Shown piece by piece: positions 38,680 to 50,689 of a stretch of DNA of 64,000 bases (position 1 is its first letter; each line of letters starts with the position of its first letter). A program made the position numbers and the translations under genes. The notes beneath the pieces are model-generated. The model had not been told where the DNA came from and ran no database searches. It was given only the letters and a program-made list of their open reading frames with translations. The stretch lies in NCBI RefSeq assembly GCF_905163445.1, contig NC_053184.1, positions 19,282,001 through 19,346,000 of the forward strand. Direction: 5' to 3'. Origin of the DNA: Pararge aegeria (lineage: Eukaryota > Arthropoda > Insecta > Lepidoptera > Nymphalidae).

Positions 38680-39535
38680 GTAAATAATAATAAAAATAAA
38701 ACAAGTATTTTATACTTCGACGTATCTTTGTAAAAATTGATTAAATTTTAATTTATTCTAATTTCAATTCTAGATTTTAATCTGTAAATAATTACTTTTC
38801 TTCATTTAGTTATTTATTTCATTATTTTTTCTTTATTTAGTTATTATAAAAATCTGTCTTTTATATTTATTTTTTGTTAACCTCTCAATTTTGTATATGG
38901 GTCCCCGACCTGAAATAAAATGATTTTATTTTATTTATAATTCTGAAACACGAGCGTCAATTATATCAAATTAATACTGCTTTAGGAGATGCTAGCTTCC
39001 CTTGAATGATGTGACGGGAAGATTACCAGACTGCGTTCTATAGCTCAAAGAGTCCTCTACAAAGTCAATAAACGGACGGCAGAGAGCGGCGAGGTATTCG
39101 ATTAAAGCGGAGTGCGGCCATTACACACAGACGCCAGAATTAATATTGAACACGAGCTAAGATGATACGCCATAAGGGCTCGTACACTATATTGCGGTTT
39201 GATGACGTCAGAACCTGCCCTAGTCCTTAATCCACATAGGGCGAAATCGTCTTTGGTCAACGCTTTCACGTCATATAAATTGTATACTGACGAGCTGATT
39301 GCCTGCAACGTCAACGGGATAGAAATTTTCTTAAGTTTTCTGTTGAAAAGACCAAAGTGTTTGTGCTCGTCGGAAAAACCGATAAAAGTGATGGAACAGG
39401 TATCTTATTTTAAGTAAGGCCCTTCATATTTTAATGATCCATACTTTACATTATAAATTCGGAAGTTGTTTGTGCTTCTATTACACTCTAATTAAACAAG
39501 TTATTAACTTGGTTTGTGGCGTAGAGTTGGTTGAA
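38680..39535. other. Non-coding stretch with a LINE tail end
   Basis: 38880-38935 (GGTCCCCGACCTGAAATAAA followed by ATTTTATTTTATTT) is the 3' end of a LINE whose reversed copies appear at 26995 and 31230. The rest shows nothing recognised. Confidence 0.45.
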
Positions 39536-39539
39536 AAGA

Positions 39540-39850
39540 CGGCATACGCTACTTTTTATTCCAGGAAAACAAACGGTTGCCACGGAATTTGTAAAAGACC
39601 TGTTATAAACACGGGCAATCCAGTCACGATTGACAACAATGTATTATTTATGCATCTGCTGGCAAAATCTTGTGGACGTCATCTTGTTTATGTCTCAAAA
39701 TAAGTAAGAGTTTGTAGAAAAATCCTATTATTACATAAAAGATTGCAAAAACAATAAAAACGAAACGATTGACGAAAATAATTGCTTTAACAAGATACTT
39801 AGTTTATTTTGTTATTGAGATAGTAATAACGGAAAGAATATTAGTTGAGA
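39540..39850 (+). repeat. Decayed LINE-related fragments
   Basis: ATTCCAGGAAAACAAACGGT (shared with 26880), then a stretch whose frame reads EKSYYYIKDCKNN, like the C-terminus at 10200-10260. Heavily decayed. Confidence 0.4.
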
Positions 39851-40374
39851 GTTTCTCCTACACTTATTTATTAATAAACGAATGTTGAAAATATCATACA
39901 CTCCATACGAAGGTCGCCAGTCCATCTGTATTTTAAGATACATTTCGAAGGTACGCCCAGGATATTTTCTATTTAGCTAGCTTCGGATAGACTGTTGCTG
40001 AAAATCTAGCACGGCTCGCTTGGGCAGGAGACAATTATCTCGCTTGGGGAAGGATACAATTTATCTTCTCCAAGAGCTTTATCAACTCTCAGAGCACTGG
40101 CGCACAAGTGGAAATAATAACCAAATAATATAAAAAAAAAATAAAAAAAAATAGCCTTTAACTCCAGAACGTGAATTCTTACATACTCAAAAACATTTTA
40201 ATACTTTTTAATTTTGAAAACATCAATATATAGATTGGTTAGGTTAGGCAAGATTTTACAATAATATAGAATTAAAATTATGTACGTAAATTATTAATTT
40301 ATTATGTCACGCGTTTCGGATTGCCGGTTGGCAAAGGCCTCCCTCTAGATCCAAATAAATAATGTGTAATAAAC

Positions 40375-40462
40375 GGGGGTAAACTTCTCCTATAACATGA
40401 ACGGTGGTAACCATCCACGGCCAAAGCCTCCAGACCAGACCAGAGAAAATTCAGAAGTAATG
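40375..40462 (-). mobile_element. SINE family C fragment
   Basis: GGTGGTAACCATCCACGGCC, CCAGACCAGACCAGAGAAAA, as in 3830-3860 and 26440. Confidence 0.6.
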
Positions 40463-40999
40463 TATACTAAACTGCGCTGGTATACATTTAAAAATACCCG
40501 CATAAAACATTCCTAACTAAAACCTAATCGAGGCGGGAAGGTAACATCACTGTTGTCGAAATACTATACCGATATTTAATTTGTTCAGCAACGAGTACAT
40601 TAAGAACTAACCGCCTCGCCCCACCTGCGACATTGTGACAGACAAAACAAAACACTTGAGCGGAAACCAATTTTAATTCAATTACGAGCATCCCATTGAT
40701 TCGCTCCAAATGGAAATAATTCCTAAAAGTTTCAATTTAACTGAATCCTGAATATATTCGCATTCGATTGCAATTATTTACCATTTGCGGCGAGCATAAC
40801 TGAATCGCACTCCCCATGAATGAAACCATTGCAATAATGTTTTATTGCGACATTTAGGGAAAGCTTGCATTACCCAATGCTTGTCTGAGAGAGTGCACTT
40901 GGGCAAGTACACTTTATGAAATAAAGTTACTTGCCAAAATAATAAAGTTAATTTTTGAATTACAAATGCATTCGATTTAAACATTGTGTATAAATACCA

Positions 41000-41100
41000 A
41001 TCCGCACTGGGCCAGCATGGTGAACTACCATTTTAACCTCTTCTCATTGTAAGAAGAGGTTAATGCGGTAGGAGACCCGTGCCAGGTCATGGGTCGATAA
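41000..41100 (+). mobile_element. SINE family B 3' part with a small inverted repeat
   Basis: CCAATCCGCACTGGGCCAGCA, GGAGACCCGTGCCAGGTCATG. TAACCTCTTCT (41034-41044) faces AGAAGAGGTTA (41052-41062). Confidence 0.65.
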
Positions 41101-41114
41101 ATTAATTGTGTATA

Positions 41115-41312
41115 ATTTGCTTTAACGGTGAAGGAAAACATCGTGAGGAAACTAGCATGCCTGAGAGTCCTCCATAACGTACTCAATGACGTGTGGAGCC
41201 AAAAAATCCGCACAGAGCAAGCGTGGTGGACTATGGCTTGAACCCCTTCTCATTGTGGGAGGAGACCCATACCCTGTAGTAGGCCGGTAATGGGTCAATA
41301 TGATGATTGTGT
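41115..41312 (+). mobile_element. SINE family B 3' part
   Basis: GCTTTAACGGTGAAGGAAAAC, CATCGTGAGGAAACTAGCATG, GTAATGGGTCAATATGATGA. Directly follows the preceding partial copy. Confidence 0.7.
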
Positions 41313-41319
41313 ATAATTT

Positions 41320-42415
41320 GCTTTTTGTTTTTCGGGATTTTGTATGTCGCACCCGCAACCCGCCCTGCCCTTGCTATTTAAATCTCGGATATGCAATTTA
41401 AATCCACAAGAAATGTGGTTTAAGATCTTTATTTCTCAAAAGAATTACAAAAAATTCGCTTAGTTGAGAATACATTAAATTTAAAAATAAAACATGTTGA
41501 AATGCACAACTTATATATTTAATTGGTTGTTTGAAATTCTTTTGTACATAAACCATAATTTTGACGTGACAACGTCTTATAAATTGGTTTGCCGGGTGAC
41601 ACTTCAAGAAACTGCGTTACGCTCCGCTCACGTTATGCGCTCACAATGAGAGCGAGTGAGAGGCACGCGTCCCTTCCACTCGGGCATGGTTAGCCCGCCT
41701 AAGAGCGAGAGAGACAGACATAAAAAGTGAAAGGCACGCGTCCCTTTGTAGTAAACGCTGTTTCATTGTACGCAAATGTATTGCAAGTTATTGTATGTAT
41801 ATTTGTATATAAATACGTATGTATGTGTAAAGGTAAAAATAAAATTTTGTTAATATGAAATTCAGTGCGAGATTCTTTGTATAAATTAATGTTTTAAATA
41901 TAATTCTTTGTATAAATAAATGTTTTAAATTGTTACTATTATTTCATCCTTCTTCCTACTATACGAATGAATATTCACATTAAAATTATTTTACCACTCA
42001 AAGTCGTTGTCACGTAAAACTTTCGCCCGTATACCGACTTTACAGGCAACCAATTTTTTTTCTGTAAAATGTATAACATAAAAATTGTTGCTGTGAGTTA
42101 TCCTTTGGACTTAGTCGATTTTTTTTTACCTTTTAAGGTCTTCAATAAAATTGCCATCTACTTTTGGTAAAATGGAGATCGCCATAAGCTTTCATCATCT
42201 ACATAAAAATAGCATCTAAATAAAGACTCGACTACGATAGTCCATTTGTGCGAGTGCAAATATGAACTATACAGTTACAACTGGCGGTTTTACGGATGAA
42301 CTAGAAAGCTGTTCTGCGCGAATGGATATAATGTTAACCGTAGAGGGATCCAATACAAACATGTCGTTTGACGGTCATTTTTCGTATTTTTCACTGACTG
42401 CCTTCGCCAACACAG
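41320..42415. other. Non-coding stretch, no recognised feature
   Basis: Two short direct repeats: AGGCACGCGTCCCTT at 41660 and 41730, and TTCTTTGTATAAAT at 41872 and 41903. No coding signal. Confidence 0.4.
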
Positions 42416-42417
42416 AT

Positions 42418-42472
42418 CAAAATTCAAAATTCAAAATTCAAAATTTAAAATTCATTTATTTCAAGTAGAGAA
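42418..42472 (-). mobile_element. CR1/Jockey LINE tail end
   Basis: Repeated AAAATTCAAAATTC, then ATTCATTTATTTCAAGTAG, the reversed 3' end of the LINE family. Confidence 0.65.
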
Positions 42473-42477
42473 GAGAT

Positions 42478-42745
42478 CTATTTATGCTCTACCTTTTCTA
42501 GGGTTCCGAACCGCCTGTGTCTGTCCGGCCTCTCTTCGTCCATCTGTTTGTCAGTTCGTCTGTCACCAGGCTGTCTCTCATGAATCTTCAAATTTTCACT
42601 CATGATGTTATTGCCATTATCACAAGAAATACTCAAAACAGAAGAATATAAATATTTAACGGGACGCCGATACAACAGACAAGGTTTTCTCTCCGCTTTT
42701 ATAGATAATGGTACGGAAAACTTAGTGCGCGAGTCGGACTCGCGC
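42478..42745 (-). repeat. Dispersed repeat of uncertain class
   Basis: GTCTGTCCGGCC, TCCATCTGTTTGTCAGTTCG and GCGAGTCGGACTCGCGCTTGG give a shape I associate with common lepidopteran repeats. No second copy is in this window. Confidence 0.35.
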
Positions 42746-42847
42746 TTGGATGGCTTCCATTTATGTTTTAATTAATTGTACAATACATCTATATTCAGAC
42801 TTTTTTACACTGCGTTGCTACCTCTCTCGTATAGGAAAGTGTAGGCC

Positions 42848-43003
42848 CATATTGCATGCACTACAAGTGGTAACTAGCCACGGCCAAAGCCTGCCACCAG
42901 ACCAGAAAAAAAAAAAAAATTCCAAATTGTCTCTGCCGGGAATCAAACTCAGGACCGCCTACTTAAATTCACAATGCTTACCTTTGCACCAGGGAGGTCA
43001 TCA
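42848..43003 (-). mobile_element. SINE family C (minus)
   Basis: GTGGTAACTAGCCACGGCC, CCTGCCACCAGACCAG, an A-run, GGGAATCAAACTCAGGACCG, GCACCAGGGAGGTC. Confidence 0.65.
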
Positions 43004-43064
43004 AAACACCTTTTAACTTCTTACTGCTGAACACAGACCTCCTCTCTCATAAGAGAGAAAATGA

Positions 43065-43505
43065 GAGAAAAGAAAATAACCTTGTGCTTTGAATTCTGGT
43101 GGCTTGAAATGCTGTTTGGGAGGAAATTTTTTATTTAATAATTATATTGTCTAACCAGGCGTTCCGACAGTGCAATAAACTGGAATCAGTATTGTTTTTA
43201 GTATAATTTTTTCTGTTATTATGGTTCCAGTTACTCGCTCAATGTAAATGAAGCATAAGAATCGTTTTATGGAACTGAATGACTGACTGTAAAGTAATTC
43301 TTGTAATTGATGTTGCGGACTTTAATGTGACCAATAATGTGGGCAGATTGCGTTTATGATTTAATTAGCGAAAATGCCCGAGTTCATTATAGTATTGAGT
43401 TTTAAATTAAAGGCATTGCTTCAGTTCTCTGTAATGGAAAAAATTGTAAAGTCTAGTGACACTTAACGGATTATGATCATAGAAACGATTTTCGATATTC
43501 TTATA
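43065..43505. other. Non-coding stretch, no recognised feature
   Basis: No coding frame or placeable repeat. Confidence 0.4.
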
Positions 43506-43510
43506 AAATA

Positions 43511-44350
43511 TTGGTTAGAAGCAGGCGTTACTTTGTAAAATCCGATGATATATAATGAAATTTAAGCTAAATTTGCTATACTCCGCGAAAAGCAGGAGAA
43601 TCTGTATGGCGTAATTTATAATTTCTTTCATTTAACAATTACCCATTGTAAAGTCAACATCTCCTGAGGTTGCTCCGGTTTCAGAGCGAAACGTGCGTAG
43701 AGGGTGCATTGTCGAAGATCTGTTTGGTATGGAGTATAAAGATTGAAGATATTATAAATTACACCATAGGTACAGATTCTCCTGTTTTTCTTGGAGTATA
43801 GCAAATAAAGTTTAATTTTTATAATTCACATAAAATTCTAGCATAACTTTTTCATTGCTGCAAGAACTACAGCACCTGCACCTGCAATAACACGTGCGTA
43901 GAGGGTGCATTGTCGAAGATCTGTTTGGTGTGGAGTATAAAGATTGAAGATATTATAAATTACACAATAGGTACAGATTCTCCTGTTTTTCTCGGAGTAT
44001 AGCAAATAAAGTTTAATTTTTATAAATCACATATAACATATTCAAAAAAATTCATAATTCAAAATTCATTTATTTCAAGTAGGCCTAATATAAGCACTTT
44101 TGAAACGTCAAGTCTGTCTGTGTGTAGTGACTCTACCACCGGTTCAGGCAGATTCTACCGAGAAGAAGCCGGCAAGAAACTCAGCAGTTGCTCTTTTCCA
44201 ACATTAACAATTTACATTTTACATTTTACATTTCAAAATTCATTGTTCTATCTTTTGAGAGATGAAAGCGGAGCCGGATGCTTCCAAGCAACCTTGTCAT
44301 AACTTTTTCATTGCTGCAAGAACTACAGCACCTGCACCTGCAATAACATT
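43511..44350 (+). mobile_element. MITE-like element with an internal tandem duplication
   Basis: Left end TTGGTTAGAAGCAGGCGTTA and inner block TATACTCCGCGAAAAGCAGG match the family at 10950. A unit of about 200 bp starting CGTGCGTAGAGGGTGCATTG occurs at 43691 and again at 43891. The second copy is split by a LINE tail (44039-44296) before CATAACTTTTTCATTGCTGC resumes. Confidence 0.75.
44039..44296 (-). mobile_element. CR1/Jockey LINE 3' tail nested in the duplicated MITE
   Basis: ATTCATTTATTTCAAGTAGG, TATAAGCACTTTTGAAACG, GAGAAGAAGCCGGCAAGAAA, GAGCCGGATGCTTCCAAGCA; a well-preserved reversed tail. Confidence 0.8.
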
Positions 44351-44379
44351 TAGCCCACCTACCCGCATTGAAGCAGCGT

Positions 44380-44665
44380 TGTGAGTCTGTGCTCTAAAAC
44401 CGTCCTACTACTTGGCACAGGCCTCATGAGGGTGCTTGTTTAGAGCATACGGCTTAAAGGCTTTAAGGGCTTAAACTTCTATTACCACACATAATAATAG
44501 CCGGGATCGACGGCTTAGTGTTATATCTGAAGCACGAGTGTTGATACCGCCAATCTCTTAACTCTGGGCTAGCACCGAAAACTATTTGTCTGAAAATTAG
44601 AACCGAGCACCCCGCTATCCGTATTTTAACATGCTAACTACTAAACCATCGAGGCAGTTGATGAA
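44380..44665 (+). repeat. Dispersed repeat family D
   Basis: GAGTGTTGATACCGCCAATC, AACTCTGGGCTAGCACCG, TAACATGCTAACTACTAAAC, CATCGAGGCAGTTG, as in 8855-9050. Confidence 0.55.
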
Positions 44666-45045
44666 ATAAAACACCCTACCTGCTGACATGCGTCAGACAA
44701 AATCCTTGCCTATTTTTAAAAGTCGTTTGGAAACAATTTTTTATGTATGTAGCATATGTAATATAGTATGCGTATATGTGTAATAGTATGTAGTTTATTT
44801 TTATTATATGTATGAACAATATGTATTATATTAATTATATCTGTAGTATTAGAATTTATTACACCTAGTTTAGTTTGCAAATATTTTAATTTAGGTATCC
44901 ATTTTTATTGCCGAACTACATTTGCCAAAGGTTGTCTGGGAGAGATCGCTTTAGCGACAAGACCACCTTTGCACACCTAGATAAGATTTTTTGTTTAATT
45001 TCATCTATTGTTTTTGTGTGCAAAAAATAATTTAATAATAAAAAT
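44665..45045 (+). mobile_element. CR1/L2-type LINE 3' end
   Basis: The frame reads NTLPADMRQTKSLPIFKSRL, the C-terminal signature of CR1/L2-type ORFs. The 3' part GTTGTCTGGGAGAGATCGCT, TAGCGACAAGACCACCTTTG matches the 57.2 and 60.6 kb tails. Confidence 0.75.
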
Positions 45046-45409
45046 AATAGTCCCAAAACAATCTGAATATAATAAGTTGTCAAATAAACAAAACCTCCTA
45101 ATATTTTTGTTGGTAGCATTTCCCGAAACAATTTACAAACTAGGCAAGAATGAACCTCCATGTTGACCCTTGTCATCCCGTTGTCAATAAATATTCTTCC
45201 CGGCTGCAAATATCAGCCTAAGTACGTGCTCGATATGTTAAGAATTGGCCAACTGTAATCGGCTTTTACCTTCTTATTGGGTTGAGAACCGTTTTGGATT
45301 TTTCTCTCTGAAATAAACGTATATAATGATTTTTATGTAAGTGTATTTCAAGGTTGATTGCTGGCTACTAATATAAATATTTTATGTTGGTTCATGTATG
45401 GGACTCATA

Positions 45410-45705
45410 ATAAGGCTCAGAGTCACTCAGCGGGCGATGGAAAGATCTGTAGAAGAACCAGAGTTACCGACATAGTTCAACGAGTCGCGATGCTGAAGTG
45501 GCACATAGCTCGGAGAATGGATTTACGGCACTGGTTAGCGCAGCGTTGATCAACTTCCAACGAGGTGGACAAACGACATTAAGCGCGTCGCAGGTAGCCG
45601 CTGCACCCAAGCGGCACAAAACCGTGGAATTTGGAACTCCCTACAAAAGACCTATGTCCAGCAGTGGGCGTCTATCGGATTCTAATGATTTTTATTTTCT
45701 TTTGT
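45410..45705 (+). mobile_element. RTE-type LINE 3' end
   Basis: Frames read RRTRVTDIVQRVAMLKWHIA and, after a frame change, DIKRVAGSRCTQAAQNRGIW, then SLQKTYVQQWASIGF and a stop. This is the C-terminus of RTE-type reverse-transcriptase ORFs. 5'-truncated, with a deletion after HWLAQR. Confidence 0.85.
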
Positions 45706-45754
45706 TACTTATAAAAACTTTAGCTTAGTCTATTAGTCAAATCGAATATAAAAT

Positions 45755-45940
45755 GTGGTCAGGATGGCTACGCATTTCCATGGTGGTACAAGTTGCCAAC
45801 TGAAAATCAGCGCTGTATGCTCACACTGGCGCATGCAGCACAATGCTGAGCTGGCACATTTTCTACGTTGTGCCACACATAACATACGTGGTGCCAATGT
45901 TAAAAATATATATTTTTTTCTTTCCTTCATTACTAAAAAA
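45755..45940 (-). repeat. Dispersed repeat, inverted partner of 664-760
   Basis: Its minus strand carries an AAAGAAAAAAATATATATTT start and CACGTATGTTATGTGTGGCA. The rest (GCATGCGCCAGTGTGAGC) has no match here. Confidence 0.45.
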
Positions 45941-45944
45941 GCAT

Positions 45945-46730
45945 ACCTAAGAGAAACATGAACGGTATATAACCTGTATAGAGTAACATATAAAACAACA
46001 CCATCTCTTTTTCATTACTTTTAATGCTAATGGCGTCAGTAGCAAGAATGTTTACCAAGATTTCAAACAACATGCTGGTCACACACATCGCTATAGGAAA
46101 AATATTGTTTTTCTAGTTTTGGTGAAGAATATATGGATATTCCTAAATCAATCTACAATTTTATTGAATTATAATAAATTTAATGTGTTAATATGCCCGA
46201 TATCACTGACGTTATTACGCCAATACGTGATATGAATAAATTCAATCCTTTTTAAAATTTACAGATCACAGAATGAAGAGTTGTAATGAAAGCCTTTCTT
46301 TGCAACAAAGAAATTTAAAAAGTGCACTAACAAATTTAATACTGGATCTGAAGCTGTCAGATACAAAAGATTATTAATTGTGGCTTAAATAAATTGTTGG
46401 AAGGAAACCCTTAATTAAGTGTCATAATTTTAAGACATTTCGTAAATAGGGAAACGCCGATAACTTTTACCGCGTTAATTTTACAGACCATTAGGTACGG
46501 CCGATAAATATCTATTTCGATCAAATTTCGATATAATTGGTTAATCTGTGGCGGAAAATTAGCCGAATTGAGAGCGTAGCGGTGGGTGAGTGATTATTTG
46601 AATAAATATCAGGAATTATACAATTGGATTTATACAAATGGCTAATATTCGCGGTAATTTAAGCCAGTAATATATTTTTTTTTTTGATAGCTCGGCACTC
46701 TGCTGTTTTCGCTTGATTGTACCTACTTGG
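45945..46730. other. Non-coding stretch, no recognised feature
   Basis: AT-rich, no coding signal. Confidence 0.4.
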
Positions 46731-46734
46731 GTTA

Positions 46735-46825
46735 ACATCATCATGAATAACCTATCACTAAAGAGCACAAGGTAGTCCAGTCCTCCAATCCGCACTTGGC
46801 CAGCGTGGTGGACTAGGGCCTAAAA
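46735..46825 (+). mobile_element. SINE family B fragment
   Basis: CCAATCCGCACTTGGCCAGC and GTGGTGGACTAGGGCCTAAA, ending where a family A SINE begins. Confidence 0.55.
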
Positions 46826-46837
46826 CCGGAGAGGAGC

Positions 46838-47082
46838 CGACGGCTGAGTGGCGCAGTGGGCAGCTACCCTGCTTTCTGAAGTCCAAGGTCGTGGTTTCGA
46901 TTCCTACAACTGGAAAATGTTTGTGTGAACATGAATGTTTTTCTGGATGTTTATCTGTATATTATAACTATTTATGTGTGTTATATGTATTAAAAAATAT
47001 TCATCAACTATCTTAGTACCCATAACACAAGCTACGCTTACTTTGGGGAAAGATGGCGAAGTGTGTATTGTGGTAGTATATT
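46838..47082 (+). mobile_element. SINE family A, full length
   Basis: GACGGCTGAGTGGCGCAGTGG, GTCGTGGTTTCGATTCCTAC, CTACGCTTACTTTGGGGAAA. Confidence 0.75.
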
Positions 47083-47294
47083 TAAAAAGAAAAAAATAAA
47101 ATGAAGAAAGGAGACACATACCTACGTAAACACATCATCGTATCAATATTCATTTATCATTACCGTCTAACTAGGGTACGGGTCTCCTCCCACCTTGATA
47201 AGGGGTTTTGGGAAAGATGTAAAACCATATACCAATGTAATTATAATACAAGTGTAGATATAGTGCAAATACACTCAATTAAACTCCGACGTGC

Positions 47295-47375
47295 TGGCTA
47301 CTAAAAGTAGAGATAACCCAGTGGGTAGGACTTCGTCTTCACTTTCAGTGGGCCGAGTTTGAATCCTAATCAAGA
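47295..47375 (+). mobile_element. SINE family B head
   Basis: GAGATAACCCAGTGGGTAGG, TCACTTTCAGTGGGCCGAGT, GAATCCTAATCAAG. Confidence 0.55.
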
Positions 47376-47379
47376 TATG

Positions 47380-47835
47380 GCCCGTGGGCAGCACGTGAAA
47401 ACTCACGTCTATTAATCAAAAACAAATAGTACTAAAAGGGCTTGCTTAAAATATCTGCATGCCTGAGATTTGGACAAATCTTCTTAGAGAAATAAATTCT
47501 TCTTTGTCACTGGCATCATGTAACAATTACTATGAAGTCTCACAGCACATCTGTATCCTCACTAATACGGGTGGAAACCAGCTGGGAATTTCATATACCT
47601 AGTATTCGATGTTAATAATATAACAATGTCTGTTAGGTTGGAATTTAATATCCAACAATTAAATGCGTAGTCGTGTCATCATTTATCAAATGCACTTTGA
47701 CCCCTGCCTCTATTAGGTTTATAGCGGCCCAAAGTGACGGGGACAATTTACGATCTTAATATTAGAGATTTAGTGTCGTAATTGTATTAAGATTGCTTGA
47801 TATTACAATATTATATTTCTCTGGAGAGCACGTTA
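47380..47835. other. Non-coding stretch, no recognised feature
   Basis: No coding or repeat signal that I can place. Confidence 0.4.
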
Positions 47836-47839
47836 AGCC

Positions 47840-48080
47840 AGCTGTCCCGGTTATAATCATTCATTATAGCCTATATCAGTCCACTGCCGGGGTAAAGGCG
47901 TCTTCAATGGAAGTTTTTGCACACAATCACCACGCTGGGTAGATAGGTTGGTGCTCGCAGTGTATAATATTCCCTTAGTTCCCCGTATGACACCCGTAGG
48001 AAGAGATGGAGTGGCGACAAATGTATTTTGATCTGATGTCACCATCCGGAAAAAAACATTTTCATTAGTACTGAAAATAG
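47840..48080 (-). repeat. Dispersed repeat (partner of 27640-27830)
   Basis: ACCACGCTGGGTAGATAGGTTGGTG, ATATTCCCTTAGTTCCCCGT, GACACCCGTAGGAAG, in the same order as the partner. Confidence 0.55.
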
Positions 48081-48134
48081 TCATTAACCAAATGTTGCAT
48101 TACCAAGGCCCAACCAACATTGTAATATCGTCAT

Positions 48135-48380
48135 CATCTTCATCATATTCCATTACCGAGGGTCTTCTCCCACATTAAGAAGGGTTTAGGAGCCGCCACG
48201 CTGGCTCACAGCGGATTGGTTGACTCCACATGCCTTTGAGAACATTATGGAGAATTATCACGCATGCTGGTTGCCTCACGATGGTTTCTATAGACTTTGA
48301 AGCAAGTGGTGCTTGCTGGGATTCGTACTCAGCCCCCTGAAAGTGAAGCCGAAGTCTTAACCACTAGCCTGTAACAACTC
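48135..48380 (-). mobile_element. SINE family B (minus)
   Basis: ATCATATTCCATTACCGAGG, CCACGCTGGCTCACAGCGGA, TTTGAAGCAAGTGGTGCTTG, GGGATTCGTACTCAGCCCCC. Confidence 0.7.
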
Positions 48381-48559
48381 CTTCTCTACAATACATCTCT
48401 TATAACCTATAACACACGCCTCTTAATTAAACTAAACAGGTGTGAAAGTAGGTCTACCTTTCACAAGTGTCCAGTTGAAAAGAACCTCATTGTAGACCTA
48501 AAAAATTAGTCCACATCACGCCGAAAATAATTAATTCAATCAAATAAAACTTGGCACCA

Positions 48560-48920
48560 TTATAATCATCACCTTAACCGATTTACGTCCACTGTTTGGC
48601 ATACATGTTTTGTAGAGAGATCTAAAATCCACGGTCTTGGGCCGCCTGTTTCCAGTGACTCCCAGCGCCACAATTATTGTCGTCTTTTTAATGTCGTCTG
48701 TCCACCTCGTGTTTACCGGTGCGGGGTCGCCATTCTAGCACCTCCACAATACGGTTCTCCGAGCCACGTGCTCCGCCTATTGCCACTTCAGCTTCGCGTC
48801 TCGTTGAGCTATGGCAGTAACTCTAGCTCTTCTACGGATCTCCTCAGTTCGGATCAGAACACGTAGAAATACTGCGAGCATATCTCTCTCCATCGCCCGC
48901 TAAGTAACTCGGGAGTTACA
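48560..48920 (-). mobile_element. RTE-type LINE 3' coding fragment (minus)
   Basis: The minus strand carries the RTE end in order: CGGGCGATGGAGAGAGATA, GAAGAGCTAGAGTTACTGCC, GCGAAGCTGAAGTGGCAATA, GGTGGACAGACGACATTAAA, then a Ser-Leu-Gln-like end. Several frame changes. Confidence 0.7.
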
Positions 48921-49040
48921 TAGTAAACGACTACGTTTCGAAGCCGTAAATCATTACTGGCCCATGAACTGTGCGAAGATTTTCGTTTAAATTTTTTTCG
49001 TCCTAACTTGCATGCTTTGAGCAAATACTACGAGGCAATA

Positions 49041-49170
49041 CATTATATAAAATCATACTTTTTCATCTTCTTTGAAAACTAAAAGCGTAACATTACATAA
49101 AATCATATAAAATCATAACATTATATAAAATCATACTTCTTCATCTTCTTTGAAAACTAAAAGCGTAGCC
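49041..49170. repeat. Local tandem duplication, ~55-bp unit
   Basis: CATTATATAAAATCATACTT, then TTCATCTTCTTTGAAAACTA and AAAGCGTA, occurs at 49041-49092 and again at 49113-49168 with few changes. ACATAAAATCATATAAAATCAT lies between. Confidence 0.85.
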
Positions 49171-49589
49171 TATTGGTCCTCTAGAAATAAATACATAGTA
49201 AATTACTTTTAACTATGTACCTACCTATTCATTTTAGAGCTGAGACTTGAAATTTATTTCTACGGTTTATTGCGAACCGTAATTTCACGAGCTCGTTACG
49301 TTTTACGAGCTTATGACTACAAAATTAACATTAATAAAGTGTTTGTAACTCACTTTATTCTTAATAGATTTTTATAACAAATCTTTTTGTATGACCCTGC
49401 TAGGTAAAAGCTATTGTGGAAGAATTGTATGTGTCTGTGTGATATATTTTCCAAAAATGATATTATGTTAGTACATAAGAAGTAAAACTCGGCCAGACCC
49501 TACTAAAATTATTTATTGACTAGCGGACCCGCGCGACTTCGTAGGCGAATGAGTAGACTTAAAAAAAAGTCGTCGTAAACTTGAAACTA

Positions 49590-49850
49590 AACCTACGATG
49601 GTTCCAGAAGCGAAGAAGCCCGCAACTAGCCGAGTGTTCTTTTTATCATTATTATCTCATTTTGCCATTTCAAATGTTTTGAAGAGCAACCAGGTTAGAG
49701 AAGACTAAAAACTCAAGCTTTTTCCTCGTTTAGGTAAATGGTTAGCTTATAGAAAAACCCTAATATAGTAATATTACGACTGTTCTATGAGCTTACGTTT
49801 AATACAAACTTTTTAAGAGATGTCTTCAAGATGTCAACCGGTAGTTTATT
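49590..49850 (-). mobile_element. CR1/L2-type LINE 3' end (minus)
   Basis: The reverse complement of 10150-10430: AGACATCTCTTAAAAAGTTT, GTAAGCTTATAGAAAAACC-like start, and the tail near ACAAACTTAGCC-type sequence. Frameshifted. Confidence 0.6.
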
Positions 49851-50140
49851 GGAAAAATGTATGCAATTTCCTTTAAACGTATGAATATTTTTTTGCAGTC
49901 AAGTGGCAGTGCATTATGCTCCGCAAGTTTATTTTTACTTCAGATGTTCAAGTCACATAACACACATAAGTATTTAAATTTAGAATTATTTTTGTTAACA
50001 TACAATTTCAAATATGTTTTACCTGTTATTATTTTAATGTCTTCAAAATCTCTCAAGACCCTCTCAGATCCATTTTGAAGATCGCATAAAAAGCCCTCTT
50101 CTGCAGCCCGAAAATAGTGGTAATATCAGCAGCATTACTC

Positions 50141-50255
50141 CATATTTATGTATATTATTCATAAAAATATTCAACAGTCATCTTAGTACCCATAACACAA
50201 GCTACGCTTATTTCGGGGCTAGATGGCGATGTGTATATTGTCGTAGCATATTTAT
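50141..50255 (+). mobile_element. SINE family A 3' half
   Basis: TATGTATATTATTCATAAAAAT, GTCATCTTAGTACCCATAACA, CTACGCTTATTTCGGGGCTA. No head. Confidence 0.7.
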
Positions 50256-50264
50256 TTTTATTTT

Positions 50265-50685
50265 TACCTACGTCGAACTTATATATATACACATAATTGT
50301 TTTAGCGTCGGTGGTTATAAAATAGTGTATAGATGACTTATTTGTTTCAGAAAATATTATGAAACCTAAAACATAGTTAGATGATGAAGTCGAGTACAAA
50401 ATGAACAGCTCAGCTTCTAATTAACATTTTGCCGCGTCGAGTTGCGAGAGCATAACGCGTAGGAGTGTAGCTAATAAACTTCGTTGCAGCTGTATTTTAA
50501 CAGCTTCGTTAGCTTACATAAACATAATAACGCGATACGAAAAATAAAGCTTCTCAAAAACCGACTTTAAAAGATACCACAGAGTAAAACGATTATTGCA
50601 CCTAAGATATATTAACCAAAAAATGTTTTCGGTCTGTTATTGTCTATTAAATATAACGCATCCTGACAGATACATTTCATCTCCT
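50265..50685. other. Non-coding stretch, no recognised feature
   Basis: No coding or repeat signal. Confidence 0.4.
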
Positions 50686-50689
50686 ATTA

